A stretch of DNA of 9,672 nt from an uncultured Eubacteriales bacterium. GTDB taxonomy: Bacteria > Bacillota > Clostridia > Oscillospirales > Oscillospiraceae. Shown here piece by piece: positions 1 to 8,713 of this stretch (its first letter is position 1; every line of letters begins with the position of its first letter). The translations under genes and the position numbers were made by a program. Location of the stretch: assembly GCA_949744025.1 (NCBI GenBank), contig CATJWA010000198.1:1-9672 (forward strand). Direction: 5' to 3'. The notes below the pieces were generated by a model. The model did not search any database and had not been told where the DNA came from. It saw nothing but the letters and a program-made list of their open reading frames with translations.

Positions 1-1764
1 AACGCCCAGCCACTTTTTCACCGTCTCCGCGCCGTACTCATCTCCAAAGGCATACCGCGCCAGCCGGTAGATTTTCCGCGGCCCAAAGCCGAAGCGCAGA
101 AGATAGTACAGGAAAAAGTCGTGAAGCTCATAGGGCCCCACAAGCTCCTCCGTGCGCTGTGCAATCTCGCCGTCGTCCGACGCCGGCAAAAGCTCCGGAG
201 ACACCGGCGTGTCAATGATGTCCCGCAGCACAGTGCCGAGCTCGCCGCCCGCGCGCGCGGCCTCATGGCGCACAATATAGCGCACCAGCGTTTTCGGCAC
301 GCCCGCGTTTACGCCGTACATGGACATGTGGTCCCCGTTGTAGGTACACCAGCCCAGCGCCAGCTCCGACAGGTCACCCGTGCCGACCACGAGGCCGCCC
401 AGGCCGTTTGCGATGTCCATTAACACAAGCGTGCGCTCGCGCGCCTGCGCGTTCTCGTAGGTCACGTCCCTGACCGCGGGGTCGTGGCCTATGTCCTTAA
501 AATGCCCCGTAACTGCCGGCCCGATGTCCACCGTCCGAAACGTCACGCCCAGCAGGGAGCACAGCGTCTCCGCGTTCGAGCGCGTGCGCGCCGTGGTGCC
601 GAAGCAGGGCATGGTCACCGCCGTGATGCCCTTTCTGTCCCTGCCCAGCAGGTCGAACGCCCGCGCCGTAACCAGCAGAGCCAGACAGCTGTCCAGCCCG
701 CCGGAGATGCCGATAACCGCGGTTTTCGCCCCTGTGTGCTCCAGCCGCTTTGCCAAACCGTGGGCCTGAATGTTCAAAATAGCCTCCGCCCGCTCTGAAA
801 GCTGCGCGTGGAGCGGCGGCACGAAGGGGTTTTTCTCCACCGTCCGCGTCAAAGCCGTCTGACGCACCTTCTGAGCAAACACGACCTCCCGCCACGCGCC
901 CGACACGTCCGGCTCAAAGCTCGTGTTTCTGAGCCTCTCGCCTGAAAGCCGTTGCACGTCAATCTCGCTGACCGTCAGCTCCGCGCCGCCGAAGGGAGAA
1001 TTCTCCGCCAAAAGCGTTCCGTTCTCGGCAATCAGGTGGTGCTGTGAGAACACAGCGTCCTGAGTGGACTCGCCCGGACCCGCGTTGCAGCAGACGTAGC
1101 CGCAAAGCAGCCGCGCCGAGGTTGAGCGCAGGAGAAGCCGCCGGTACTCGGCCTTGCCCGTGAGCTCGTCCGAGGCTGACAGGTTGGCGATAATGGCCGC
1201 CCCCGCGGCGCACAGCCCCGTGCTTGGCGGGCAGGGAGCCCATAAATCCTCGCATATCTCCACACCCACACAGAAACCGTCCACGCTCCCGTGTCGCAGC
1301 AGAAGGTCGGTCCCGAAGGGAACCGCCTCGCCGCAGACGCTTATGCCTGCCCCGCGCACTCCCGCGCCGGAGGTAAACTGCCGCCTTTCATAAAACTCCC
1401 CATGGTTGGGCAGGTGCGTCTTTGGTATCACCGCGAGCGCGTGCCCGTCCAGCAGGGCCACGGCGCAGTTATACAGCTTCCCACCGTGCCGCAGCGGCGC
1501 GCCCACGATTACCAGCGGGTAACGCTCCGCCGTAAAATCCCGAATTTCCCCCAGCGCGTCCTCCGCCGCTGCCAGCAGCGCCTCGGAGAAAAAGAGGTCC
1601 CCGCAGCTGTAGGCCGTGACGCACAGCTCCGGAAAAACCAGCAGATTCACGCCCAGCGCGTCCGCCTGGGCGATACGCTTTTTTATGCTCTCGACGTTTG
1701 CGCGCACATCCGCCACAACCGTGTCCACGGACGCTGCCGCGACCTTAATAAAGCCATCCCTCAT
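1..1764 (-). CDS. nadE: Glutamine-dependent NAD(+) synthase, 3' end cut by window edge
   Basis: The enzyme makes NAD+ from deamido-NAD+, ATP and ammonia released from glutamine, in the cytoplasm. The reading frame stays open for 588 codons to base 1. The two-domain members of this family are roughly 640-680 residues, so the C-terminal tail lies outside. Residues about 1-280 are a nitrilase-type glutaminase with the expected triad: Glu46 in FPELCVTAY, Lys115 in IPKTHLPNHGEFYE and Cys171 in VGVEICEDLW. Residues about 325-588 are the synthetase domain, with the PP-loop SGGLDS at 354-359, then MPCFGTTARTRSNA, GTGDLSELALGW and TYNGDHMSMYGVN. The ATG at 1764-1762 is preceded by AAAGGAG about ten bases upstream. 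Another ATG at 1774 is out of frame. It is transcribed alone and divergently from the CPBP gene. All key residues are present and it appears intact as far as it is visible. Confidence 0.95.
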   Translation of the reverse strand, partial: MRDGFIKVAAASVDTVVADVRANVESIKKRIAQADALGVNLLVFPELCVTAYSCGDLFFSEALLAAAEDALGEIRDFTAERYPLVIVGAPLRHGGKLYNCAVALLDGHALAVIPKTHLPNHGEFYERRQFTSGAGVRGAGISVCGEAVPFGTDLLLRHGSVDGFCVGVEICEDLWAPCPPSTGLCAAGAAIIANLSASDELTGKAEYRRLLLRSTSARLLCGYVCCNAGPGESTQDAVFSQHHLIAENGTLLAENSPFGGAELTVSEIDVQRLSGERLRNTSFEPDVSGAWREVVFAQKVRQTALTRTVEKNPFVPPLHAQLSERAEAILNIQAHGLAKRLEHTGAKTAVIGISGGLDSCLALLVTARAFDLLGRDRKGITAVTMPCFGTTARTRSNAETLCSLLGVTFRTVDIGPAVTGHFKDIGHDPAVRDVTYENAQARERTLVLMDIANGLGGLVVGTGDLSELALGWCTYNGDHMSMYGVNAGVPKTLVRYIVRHEAARAGGELGTVLRDIIDTPVSPELLPASDDGEIAQRTEELVGPYELHDFFLYYLLRFGFGPRKIYRLARYAFGDEYGAETVKKWLGV

Positions 1765-1792
1765 TATCAGCCATCTCCTTTATTTGCCCTTC

Positions 1793-1821
1793 ATTATATC
1801 CGCATATGTCCCCGATTTCAA
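1793..1821 (-). promoter_or_regulatory. Predicted sigma-A promoter for nadE
   Basis: On the minus strand, TTGAAA (bases 1821-1816) and a perfect TATAAT (1798-1793) are separated by exactly 17 bases. This predicts a transcript starting near 1786, with a leader of about 20 bases that contains the ribosome binding site. The match to the housekeeping consensus is read directly from the sequence; activity is inferred. Confidence 0.75.
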
Positions 1822-1829
1822 CAAACAAA

Positions 1830-1858
1830 TTGAATTAAAGCGGAGCCTGTGCTATAAT
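1830..1858 (+). promoter_or_regulatory. Predicted sigma-A promoter for the CPBP protease gene
   Basis: TTGAAT at 1830-1835 and a perfect TATAAT at 1853-1858 are separated by 17 bases. A TGC just before the -10 box makes it an extended -10. The expected start is near 1865, giving a leader of about 30 bases. The -35 box lies only eight bases from the -35 box of the divergent nadE promoter, so the two polymerase footprints overlap and may compete. Confidence 0.75.
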
Positions 1859-1894
1859 CAGACCCGCGAATTGGAAATTATATGAGGCAGATAT

Positions 1895-2740
1895 ATGGGA
1901 AAAAACGTAAAATACAAAGCGAATAAGCTGTGCGCCGCCGTTTTCGCGCTGTGCATGTCCGCAAGGCTCGCGGAATATTTCCTGATTGAGACAGACAAAA
2001 CGGCCCTTGGAGAAAACGTGCTCCATAAGGCGCTCGGAATCATAATCCTGGCCCTGACTCTCAGGAGCCTGAAGCTCACCTGGGGCGATATCGGCTTTCA
2101 AAGGAACGGTCTTGCGCGAGGCGTTTTGAGGGGCATTTTGCTGGGAAGCGCCTGCTTTGCCGTCTCATACGCTCTGGAGCTGGCAATTTTGGCTCTGCAA
2201 GGCAACAGCGCGCATTTGGAAATATATATCAGCGGCTTTTCCCTGACCGGCTCTCAGATAAAAAATACCGGCCTCGTTTTCTTCGCCCTGTGCCTGCTTT
2301 TCAATATCATCAACGTATGGATGGAGGAGGGCGTTTTCCGCGGGCTGTTTATCAAAATCCTCTCAAAAACAAGGCCGTTTATGACAGCGAATTTTACTGC
2401 CGCGTTTTTGTTTGGTATCTGGCACCTTGTAATGCCGCTGAGAAGCTGGATAAACGGCGAGATGACGTTTGCAGCGATGGTCCTTATGAGCATCGGCTAT
2501 ATTATCCTCGCCGGGCTTATGGGAATTAAATGGGGCCTGCTTTACCGCATGACCGGAAATCTGTGGGCAGGACTTGGCGACCACCTGCTGAATAATACCC
2601 TTGCCACAAACATGCTGCACGTCGTCTCCGATAGGGGTGCGGACGAGCTGCAAATTGTCCGAATCATGGCGGCACAGCTTGTTTCCCTTGCCATAGTGCT
2701 GCTGATTTACCGCCGCGAACGCGGAAAAGCAGGCAACTGA
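1895..2740 (+). CDS. CPBP-family intramembrane metalloprotease (Abi/CAAX protease type)
   Basis: This is a 281-residue integral membrane protein of the CPBP (Abi, Rce1-like) family. In this family, members cleave membrane-embedded substrates; bacterial examples are linked to bacteriocin self-immunity or prenyl-peptide processing. Three conserved motifs are visible: EEGVFRG with Glu144, Glu145 and Arg149; FGIWH ending in His177; and GDHLLNN with His230 and Asn234. Hydrophobic stretches near residues 12-30, 44-60, 78-102, 122-142, 165-180, 190-216 and 253-272 suggest six to eight membrane spans. The ATG at 1895 follows GAGG at 1884-1887. Hand counts of three 60-base lines give about 45-58% GC, against about 70% in one line of glmS, so the gene is visibly less GC-rich than its neighbour. 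It has its own promoter and no bacteriocin gene beside it, so the substrate cannot be named. Family assignment is firm; the role is not. Confidence 0.88.
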   Translation: MGKNVKYKANKLCAAVFALCMSARLAEYFLIETDKTALGENVLHKALGIIILALTLRSLKLTWGDIGFQRNGLARGVLRGILLGSACFAVSYALELAILALQGNSAHLEIYISGFSLTGSQIKNTGLVFFALCLLFNIINVWMEEGVFRGLFIKILSKTRPFMTANFTAAFLFGIWHLVMPLRSWINGEMTFAAMVLMSIGYIILAGLMGIKWGLLYRMTGNLWAGLGDHLLNNTLATNMLHVVSDRGADELQIVRIMAAQLVSLAIVLLIYRRERGKAGN

Positions 2741-2777
2741 GCGCGCCGAAAGCCTTCGACAATATGCCAAATTCAGC

Positions 2778-2806
2778 TTGTTTGACAGCAGATTTAATGC
2801 TATAAT
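2778..2806 (+). promoter_or_regulatory. Predicted extended -10 promoter for the glmS operon
   Basis: A perfect TATAAT at 2801-2806 is preceded by TGC (2798-2800), the extended -10 form. The hexamer 17 bases upstream, TTGTTT at 2778-2783, is a weak -35. A perfect TTGACA also occurs at 2782-2787 but is only 13 bases from the -10, too close for normal spacing. Transcription would start near 2813 and give a leader of about 83 bases before glmS. Confidence 0.6.
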
Positions 2807-2815
2807 ACAATTTTA

Positions 2816-2842
2816 GCGCCGCACCGCCACACGCCCCGGCGC
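2816..2842 (+). promoter_or_regulatory. GC-rich stem-loop in the glmS leader
   Basis: GCGCCG (2816-2821) and CGGCGC (2837-2842) can pair as a 6-bp stem with a 15-base loop, right after the predicted transcription start. No T-run follows, so it is not an intrinsic terminator. It could stabilise the 5' end of the mRNA. The function is unknown. Confidence 0.35.
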
Positions 2843-2858
2843 ATAGAATAAATTAGCG

Positions 2859-2870
2859 TTTTCGCGAAAA
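2859..2870. promoter_or_regulatory. 12-bp perfect palindrome in the glmS leader, possible operator
   Basis: TTTTCGCGAAAA is a perfect 12-bp palindrome, located 25 bases before the glmS start codon and downstream of the predicted promoter. That position would suit a repressor roadblock. It is also a potential small RNA hairpin overlapping the approach to the ribosome binding site. The regulator, if any, is not identified. Confidence 0.3.
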
Positions 2871-2895
2871 TCCATCCATAGCAAGGAGAAAACAC

Positions 2896-4740
<1,845 letters not shown>

Positions 4741-4747
4741 GAAAATT

Positions 4748-6124
4748 ATGAACATAAGAGCTTTTCTTGGAATAGTCACCGTGCACGTGCTCCACTTCGG
4801 CATACGCCTTGTCCACCGCGGCGGCACCGCCTTTCCGGGCCGCATCGCTCTGAAAATATGCCCGAACCTCCTGGGCGTGCTATCCCGCGGCGTGCGCACC
4901 GTCGCCATTACGGGCACCAATGGCAAAACCACCAGCGCGAGAATGATAGAGCAGGCGTTTTCCGACAGCGGCATGGACTGCGTTGCCAACCGCAGCGGAG
5001 CGAATCTGCTTAGCGGCATAACCACCGAGTTTGCCATGCGCTGTACCCTTTCCGGCAAATGCAAAAGCAAGTGGGCGGTCATCGAGTGCGACGAGGCCGC
5101 CGCCCGCCGCGTTTTCCCTCAGCTTCGCCCCGAGATAGTGGTCGTGACGAATCTTTTCCGCGACCAGCTCGACCGCTACGGCGAGGTGACTCACACCCTT
5201 GAGAATATCCGCGAGGGCCTTAAAAGCGTGCCCGAGGCCCTGCTGTGCCTGAACGCGGACTGCTCACTGTGCTCCTCTCTGGCGGAGGACCTGCCGAATA
5301 AGGCGCTGTTCTTCGGCGTGGAAAAAAGCGCCGCGCACGAAACCCAGCCCCCCGAGATATCCGACGCCACCCACTGTATCCGTTGCCGCACGCACTACGA
5401 CTACGACTACGTAACCTACGGCCATCTCGGCGGCTTCCGCTGCCCGAAGTGCGGCTACAGCCGCCACGCCGCGGATGTGGCCGTCACGGCCATAGACTCC
5501 ACCGACTCCGCCGGCAGCCGTGTGAGAATACGGATAGGCAAAACTGAGCAGCCCGTGCGCGTAAATCTGCCCGCTATGTATAATATCTACAACGCAGCCG
5601 GCGCGATAGCCGCCGCCACAGCCATGGGCCTGCCTGCCGGCTCTGCGATAAACGCCGTCGGCAGCTTCCACTGCGGCTTTGGACGTATGGAGCAGTTCGA
5701 TATCGGCGAAAAGGGCGCGAAGATGATGCTTGTGAAAAACCCCGCCGGCTGTGACCAGGTGCTTGAGTTCCTCTCGGACATGGACGGTGAGTTTGACCTT
5801 GTCATGTGCCTGAACGACAACGGCGCCGACGGTACTGACGTGTCCTGGATATGGGACGCCTGCTTTGAGAAGCTGAGTATTCTCGGCGACCGGCTGCACA
5901 CAGTTACTGTCTCGGGCATCCGCGCCGCGGACCTGTGGGTGCGCCTGAAATATGCCGGCGTGGCCCCAGAAAAAATAAGCCTTGAGCGCGACTACGAGCT
6001 CCTGACGCAGAAAATAAGCCAAATGGACAAGCCAGTTTACATTGTCCCCACCTACACCGCCATGCTCGACTTCCGCGCACATTTGATTAAAAAATGCGGC
6101 GGCAGCGACTTCTGGGAAGGCTGA
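4748..6124 (+). CDS. murT: Lipid II isoglutaminyl synthase, Mur-ligase-like subunit MurT
   Basis: MurT activates the alpha-carboxyl of D-Glu in lipid II with ATP, and its partner GatD supplies ammonia, giving D-isoglutamine in the peptidoglycan stem. The enzyme works at the inner face of the membrane. The 458 residues show the Mur-ligase ATP loop ITGTNGKTT at 54-62, the central-domain motif TNLFRDQLDRYGE at 134-146, and a four-cysteine zinc ribbon (Cys210, Cys213, Cys232, Cys235) that is characteristic of MurT and absent from ordinary Mur ligases. NIYNAAGAIAA lies at 279-289. The C-terminal DUF1727 domain carries LNDNGADGTDVSWIWD at 355-370, containing the aspartate region that helps activate the GatD cysteine. 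The start lies seven bases after the glmS stop with only a weak GAGAAA site, so translation is probably coupled to glmS. The gatD partner is downstream after an unusually long spacer. Confidence 0.93.
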   Translation: MNIRAFLGIVTVHVLHFGIRLVHRGGTAFPGRIALKICPNLLGVLSRGVRTVAITGTNGKTTSARMIEQAFSDSGMDCVANRSGANLLSGITTEFAMRCTLSGKCKSKWAVIECDEAAARRVFPQLRPEIVVVTNLFRDQLDRYGEVTHTLENIREGLKSVPEALLCLNADCSLCSSLAEDLPNKALFFGVEKSAAHETQPPEISDATHCIRCRTHYDYDYVTYGHLGGFRCPKCGYSRHAADVAVTAIDSTDSAGSRVRIRIGKTEQPVRVNLPAMYNIYNAAGAIAAATAMGLPAGSAINAVGSFHCGFGRMEQFDIGEKGAKMMLVKNPAGCDQVLEFLSDMDGEFDLVMCLNDNGADGTDVSWIWDACFEKLSILGDRLHTVTVSGIRAADLWVRLKYAGVAPEKISLERDYELLTQKISQMDKPVYIVPTYTAMLDFRAHLIKKCGGSDFWEG

Positions 6125-6130
6125 AAAACC

Positions 6131-6165
6131 TCAAATAGAAGGCCGCTCCGCTGCCTTCTATTTGA
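6131..6165. repeat. 13-bp perfect inverted repeat just after murT
   Basis: The arms 6131-6143 and 6153-6165 are exact reverse complements around a 9-base loop, beginning seven bases after the murT stop codon. On the plus strand the hairpin is followed by AAAAGA rather than a T-run, so it is not a standard intrinsic terminator. It could protect the glmS-murT mRNA 3' end or form one end of the larger element. Confidence 0.75.
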
Positions 6166-6313
6166 AAAGATTGCGCTCCGCTTCGCGCCTTGTCCCCGCT
6201 TGCACGGGGCCTGCGACGCGCGCTGCGCGAGGAGAATTTTTCCGACGTACACGCCGCGGGAAAAATGATTTGATTTTATTCGCGCCTGTGGGTGCGAAGT
6301 CTACTCTGTCTTA

Positions 6314-6348
6314 AGAAGCTGTAAGCGGCAAAGCCGCTAACAGCTTCT
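6314..6348. repeat. Long near-perfect hairpin upstream of gatD
   Basis: Arms 6314-6329 and 6333-6348 pair at 15 of 16 positions around an AAA loop, with the single mismatch at A6323/A6339. It ends 17 bases before the gatD ribosome binding site. No T-run follows, so it is unlikely to be a terminator. It may affect gatD mRNA stability or translation, or be the right end of the surrounding repeat element. Confidence 0.75.
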
Positions 6349-6365
6349 AAATGCGACGCCGTCTG

Positions 6366-6382
6366 AAAGGAAAATGGATATG
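6366..6382 (+). promoter_or_regulatory. Ribosome binding site that decides the gatD start
   Basis: AAAGG at 6366-6370 is the only purine-rich site nearby. It lies only three bases before the ATG at 6374 but nine bases before the in-frame ATG at 6380. Normal spacing therefore favours 6380, giving a protein that begins MNLKICHMYPD, two residues shorter. Confidence 0.6.
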
Positions 6383-7111
6383 AATTTGAAAATCTGCCAC
6401 ATGTATCCCGATGTGCTCAATCTCTACGGCGACCGCGGAAATATTCTGTGCCTGCGCCGGCGGCTGGAGTGGCGGGGCATTGACGTGACCGTGGAGTCTG
6501 CCGGCATAGGCGCCCGCCCGCATCTGGCCGAGTGCGACCTTGTGTTCATTGGCGGCGGACAGGACTTCGAGCAGGAGGTCCTGCTTGAAGATCTCCACTC
6601 CGGCAAGGACGAGGAGGTCAAAGCCTCCATAGCCGACGGCGTGACCTTCCTGGCCATCTGCGGCGGCTACCAGATGCTCGGCACGTACTACGAGACCTTC
6701 GACGGGCACCGCTGCGACTTCATCGGCGCGCTGGACCTGTACACCGTAGGCTCAAAGCAGCGCATGATAGGCAATTATATGTTCACCTGCACTCCCGAGA
6801 GCGGAGGCAGTACCGTAGTCGGCTTTGAAAACCACAGCGGCCGTACGCATCTCGGACCAGGTGTAAAGCCCCTTGGCACTGTCACAAGCGGCTTTGGCAA
6901 CAACGGTGAGGACAAGACCGAGGGCGCGCGGTATAAAAACGTGTTTGCCACATACAGCCACGGCCCGCTTCTGCCCAAAAATCCTGAGCTGTGCGATTTC
7001 ATTCTGAAAACCGCCCTTGAGCGTAAATACGGGGCCGTGAGCCTTGAGCCCCTGAACGACGAGGCCGAGCGCGCCGCCCACGGCGAGATGGCCCGCCGCC
7101 TTGGAGGATAG
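6374..7111 (+). CDS. gatD: Lipid II isoglutaminyl synthase, glutamine amidotransferase subunit GatD
   Basis: GatD hydrolyses glutamine and passes ammonia to MurT for amidation of lipid II D-glutamate. The 245 residues match the CobB/CobQ-like class I amidotransferase family of normal GatD length. The N-terminus CHMYPDVLNLYGDRGN is typical. The nucleophile is Cys96 in FLAICGGYQMLG and the catalytic His196 lies in YSHGPLLPKNP. IGGGQDFEQ at 59-67 and GFENHSGRTHLG at 150-161 are further family motifs. The usual third triad residue is absent from GatD itself; in known complexes MurT supplies an aspartate, consistent with the pair here. The start at 6380 is better placed relative to the ribosome binding site than 6374. 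Its last codons contain the GGAGG that serves the next gene. Separation from murT by 249 bases is atypical, since these genes usually adjoin. Confidence 0.93.
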   Translation: MDMNLKICHMYPDVLNLYGDRGNILCLRRRLEWRGIDVTVESAGIGARPHLAECDLVFIGGGQDFEQEVLLEDLHSGKDEEVKASIADGVTFLAICGGYQMLGTYYETFDGHRCDFIGALDLYTVGSKQRMIGNYMFTCTPESGGSTVVGFENHSGRTHLGPGVKPLGTVTSGFGNNGEDKTEGARYKNVFATYSHGPLLPKNPELCDFILKTALERKYGAVSLEPLNDEAERAAHGEMARRLGG

Positions 7112-7114
7112 CCC

Positions 7115-8713
7115 ATGCAGGAACGAAAAATACTCAGAAATAAATATTACCTGTACATAACGGAGTTTTTCTCCGGCGTGTCGGTAATGGCCGTGGAGCT
7201 GGGGGCCAGCCGGCTGTTGGCCCCGTATTTCAGCTCGTCCCAGATAGTCTGGACCATTATAATCGGCACTATCATGATAGCCATGGCCCTGGGAAATATC
7301 TATGGAGGCCGCTCGGCCGACAAAAATCCCGACCCTGACCGGCTCTACCGCCGGCTTATCATCGCCGCGGTCTGGATAGCCGCCATCCCCGTCTTGGGCA
7401 AGTACGTCATCCTTGCCGTCTCGGGGGTGCTCATTCTCACCGTGAGCACCGGCTTTCTCACGATTGCGGCTTTCTTCGCCTGCATGATAATCTTTGTTTT
7501 CCCCCTCTTCCTGCTCGGCACCGTAACGCCAAGCTTGGTCAAATACAGTGTTGACAGCCTTGACGACAGCGGTAAAACCGTCGGCAATTTGGGAGCTTTC
7601 AATACAATCGGCAGCATTCTCGGCACTTTCCTGCCCACCTTTGTCACTATACCCGCCGTGGGCACGAGCGTGACCTTCCTGCTTTTTTCCGGAATACTTC
7701 TGGCCATTGGCCTTGTGTACTTTATCAGCGCCAAAACAAGGCGTATGCTGTGCGCCGTGTCCGCCGCACTGTTCGTCCTGTGCTCAATCCTCGGCCACTC
7801 CGGCAGCTTCGCCTTCTGGGAGAGCAGCCTTAAGTATGAGGGCGAGTCAATATATAACTACCTCCAGGTCAAGGAGAGCCCCGACCGCATAGTTCTGTCC
7901 ACAAACGTGATTTTCGGAGTCCAGTCCGTAAAAATGAAGGGCGAGGGCTTCACCGGCATGTACTATGACTACGCGCTCGCCGCCCCCGTCATGGCCGGCT
8001 TGAGAGAGGGAAGCGGCGGCAGCGTTCTTGTCCTTGGCAACGGTACAGGCACCTATGCCACGCAGTGCGAAAAATATTTCCCCGGCGCCGCGGCCGAAGG
8101 CGTCGAGATAGACGAGAAGATAACGGGGCTGGCTTTCGAGTATTTCGACATGTCCGAGAACGTAGCCGTCACCACCTATGACGGACGTGCCTACCTCCAA
8201 GCCATGGACAAGCGGTACGATGTGATTCTTGTGGACGCCTATCAGGATATCACGATTCCGTTCCAGATGTCCTCCGCGGAGTTTTTCACACTTGTCAGCG
8301 ATCATCTCAAGGAAAACGGCGTCATGGTCGTGAATATGAATATGCACTCCGACGGCGAGGGCAGCATAAACGAGTACCTGACCGACACCATAGCATCGGT
8401 GTTTGACTTCGTGTATACCGCGGACGTGCCCGGCAACACCAACCGCGAGCTCTTCGCCGCAGGCTTTGACCCCGCCGCCGCGCTCACGGAAAACCTCCGC
8501 GCCGTAACCGATGCGCCGCTCGGCGCGATGCTCTCGGAGGTGTCCGAGGCCCTGACTCCCTGCGCCCCAGGAGAACATATTCTCACAGACGACCGCGCGC
8601 CCGTGGAGCTTTTGGGAATGCGGGCGATTGACGAGCTCATAGCCGGTGAGCTGGGGTATTACAGGGACCTGTTCAACAAAGAGGGAATAAAAGGCCTGTT
8701 AAATTCGTTTTAA
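7115..8713 (+). CDS. Membrane protein with C-terminal spermidine-synthase-like (SAM-fold) domain
   Basis: This 532-residue protein joins a multi-span membrane half to a soluble Rossmann-fold domain of the spermidine synthase-like family. Hydrophobic segments lie near residues 13-36, 44-64, 80-105, 107-140, 160-180, 185-205 and 209-227. Residues about 255-510 carry the nucleotide-fold motifs: LVLGNGTGTY at 305-314, the acidic VEIDEKI at 330-336, TTYDGRAYL at 353-361, YDVILVDAYQDITIPFQM at 368-385, and the late TDDRAPVE motif at 491-498. The glycine loop reads GNGTG, and the DSxDP-type catalytic motif of true SpeE is replaced by DAYQD. Polyamine synthesis is therefore doubtful, and another aminopropyl- or methyl-transfer reaction or a transport role is possible. 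Translation is coupled to gatD: the ATG is three bases after its stop and uses a GGAGG inside it. The fold is well supported; the substrate is unknown. Confidence 0.82.
   Translation: MQERKILRNKYYLYITEFFSGVSVMAVELGASRLLAPYFSSSQIVWTIIIGTIMIAMALGNIYGGRSADKNPDPDRLYRRLIIAAVWIAAIPVLGKYVILAVSGVLILTVSTGFLTIAAFFACMIIFVFPLFLLGTVTPSLVKYSVDSLDDSGKTVGNLGAFNTIGSILGTFLPTFVTIPAVGTSVTFLLFSGILLAIGLVYFISAKTRRMLCAVSAALFVLCSILGHSGSFAFWESSLKYEGESIYNYLQVKESPDRIVLSTNVIFGVQSVKMKGEGFTGMYYDYALAAPVMAGLREGSGGSVLVLGNGTGTYATQCEKYFPGAAAEGVEIDEKITGLAFEYFDMSENVAVTTYDGRAYLQAMDKRYDVILVDAYQDITIPFQMSSAEFFTLVSDHLKENGVMVVNMNMHSDGEGSINEYLTDTIASVFDFVYTADVPGNTNRELFAAGFDPAAALTENLRAVTDAPLGAMLSEVSEALTPCAPGEHILTDDRAPVELLGMRAIDELIAGELGYYRDLFNKEGIKGLLNSF

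Larger units (their letters stand above)
6131..6351. repeat. Hairpin-rich intergenic element between murT and gatD (candidate MITE-like or palindromic repeat)
   Basis: The 249-base murT-gatD gap has no credible coding frame but carries at least five inverted repeats. They are a 13-bp perfect stem (arms 6131-6143 and 6153-6165), CCCCG/CGGGG (6194-6198, 6205-6209), CGCGC/GCGCG (6217-6221, 6225-6229), ATTTTTCC/GGAAAAAT (6236-6243, 6259-6266), and a 16-position stem with one A-A mismatch and an AAA loop (6314-6329, 6333-6348). The two large hairpins bracket the element and both have arms starting AGAAG and ending CTTCT. Short direct repeats TTCGCGCCT and TGCGACGC also occur. The neighbouring gene junctions are 3-7 bases, so this looks inserted. 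No clear target-site duplication was found. It could instead be a structured RNA or an mRNA-processing signal. Mobility is inference. Confidence 0.5.

Noticed and set aside
121..1833. Several plus-strand frames across the nadE region
   Set aside because: They are Arg/Pro/Gln-rich shadows of the long minus-strand NAD synthase frame, which runs open off the left edge and has every catalytic motif.
2782..2806. Consensus promoter using TTGACA at 2782-2787 with TATAAT at 2801-2806
   Set aside because: The spacer is only 13 bases, too short for sigma-A recognition. An extended -10 promoter is the better reading.
2813..2895. glmS ribozyme suggested by the AGCGCC string near the transcript start
   Set aside because: The leader is too short, and neither the conserved core nor the following pseudoknot pairing could be found.
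5264..6082. Long minus-strand open frame (272 codons) opposite murT
   Set aside because: It is antisense to murT, with repetitive Val/Gly/Ala composition and no recognisable domain. murT carries all the family motifs on the other strand.
6131..6165. Intrinsic terminator after murT
   Set aside because: The stem is strong but is followed by AAAAGA on the plus strand. gatD, its required partner, lies downstream without a clear promoter of its own.
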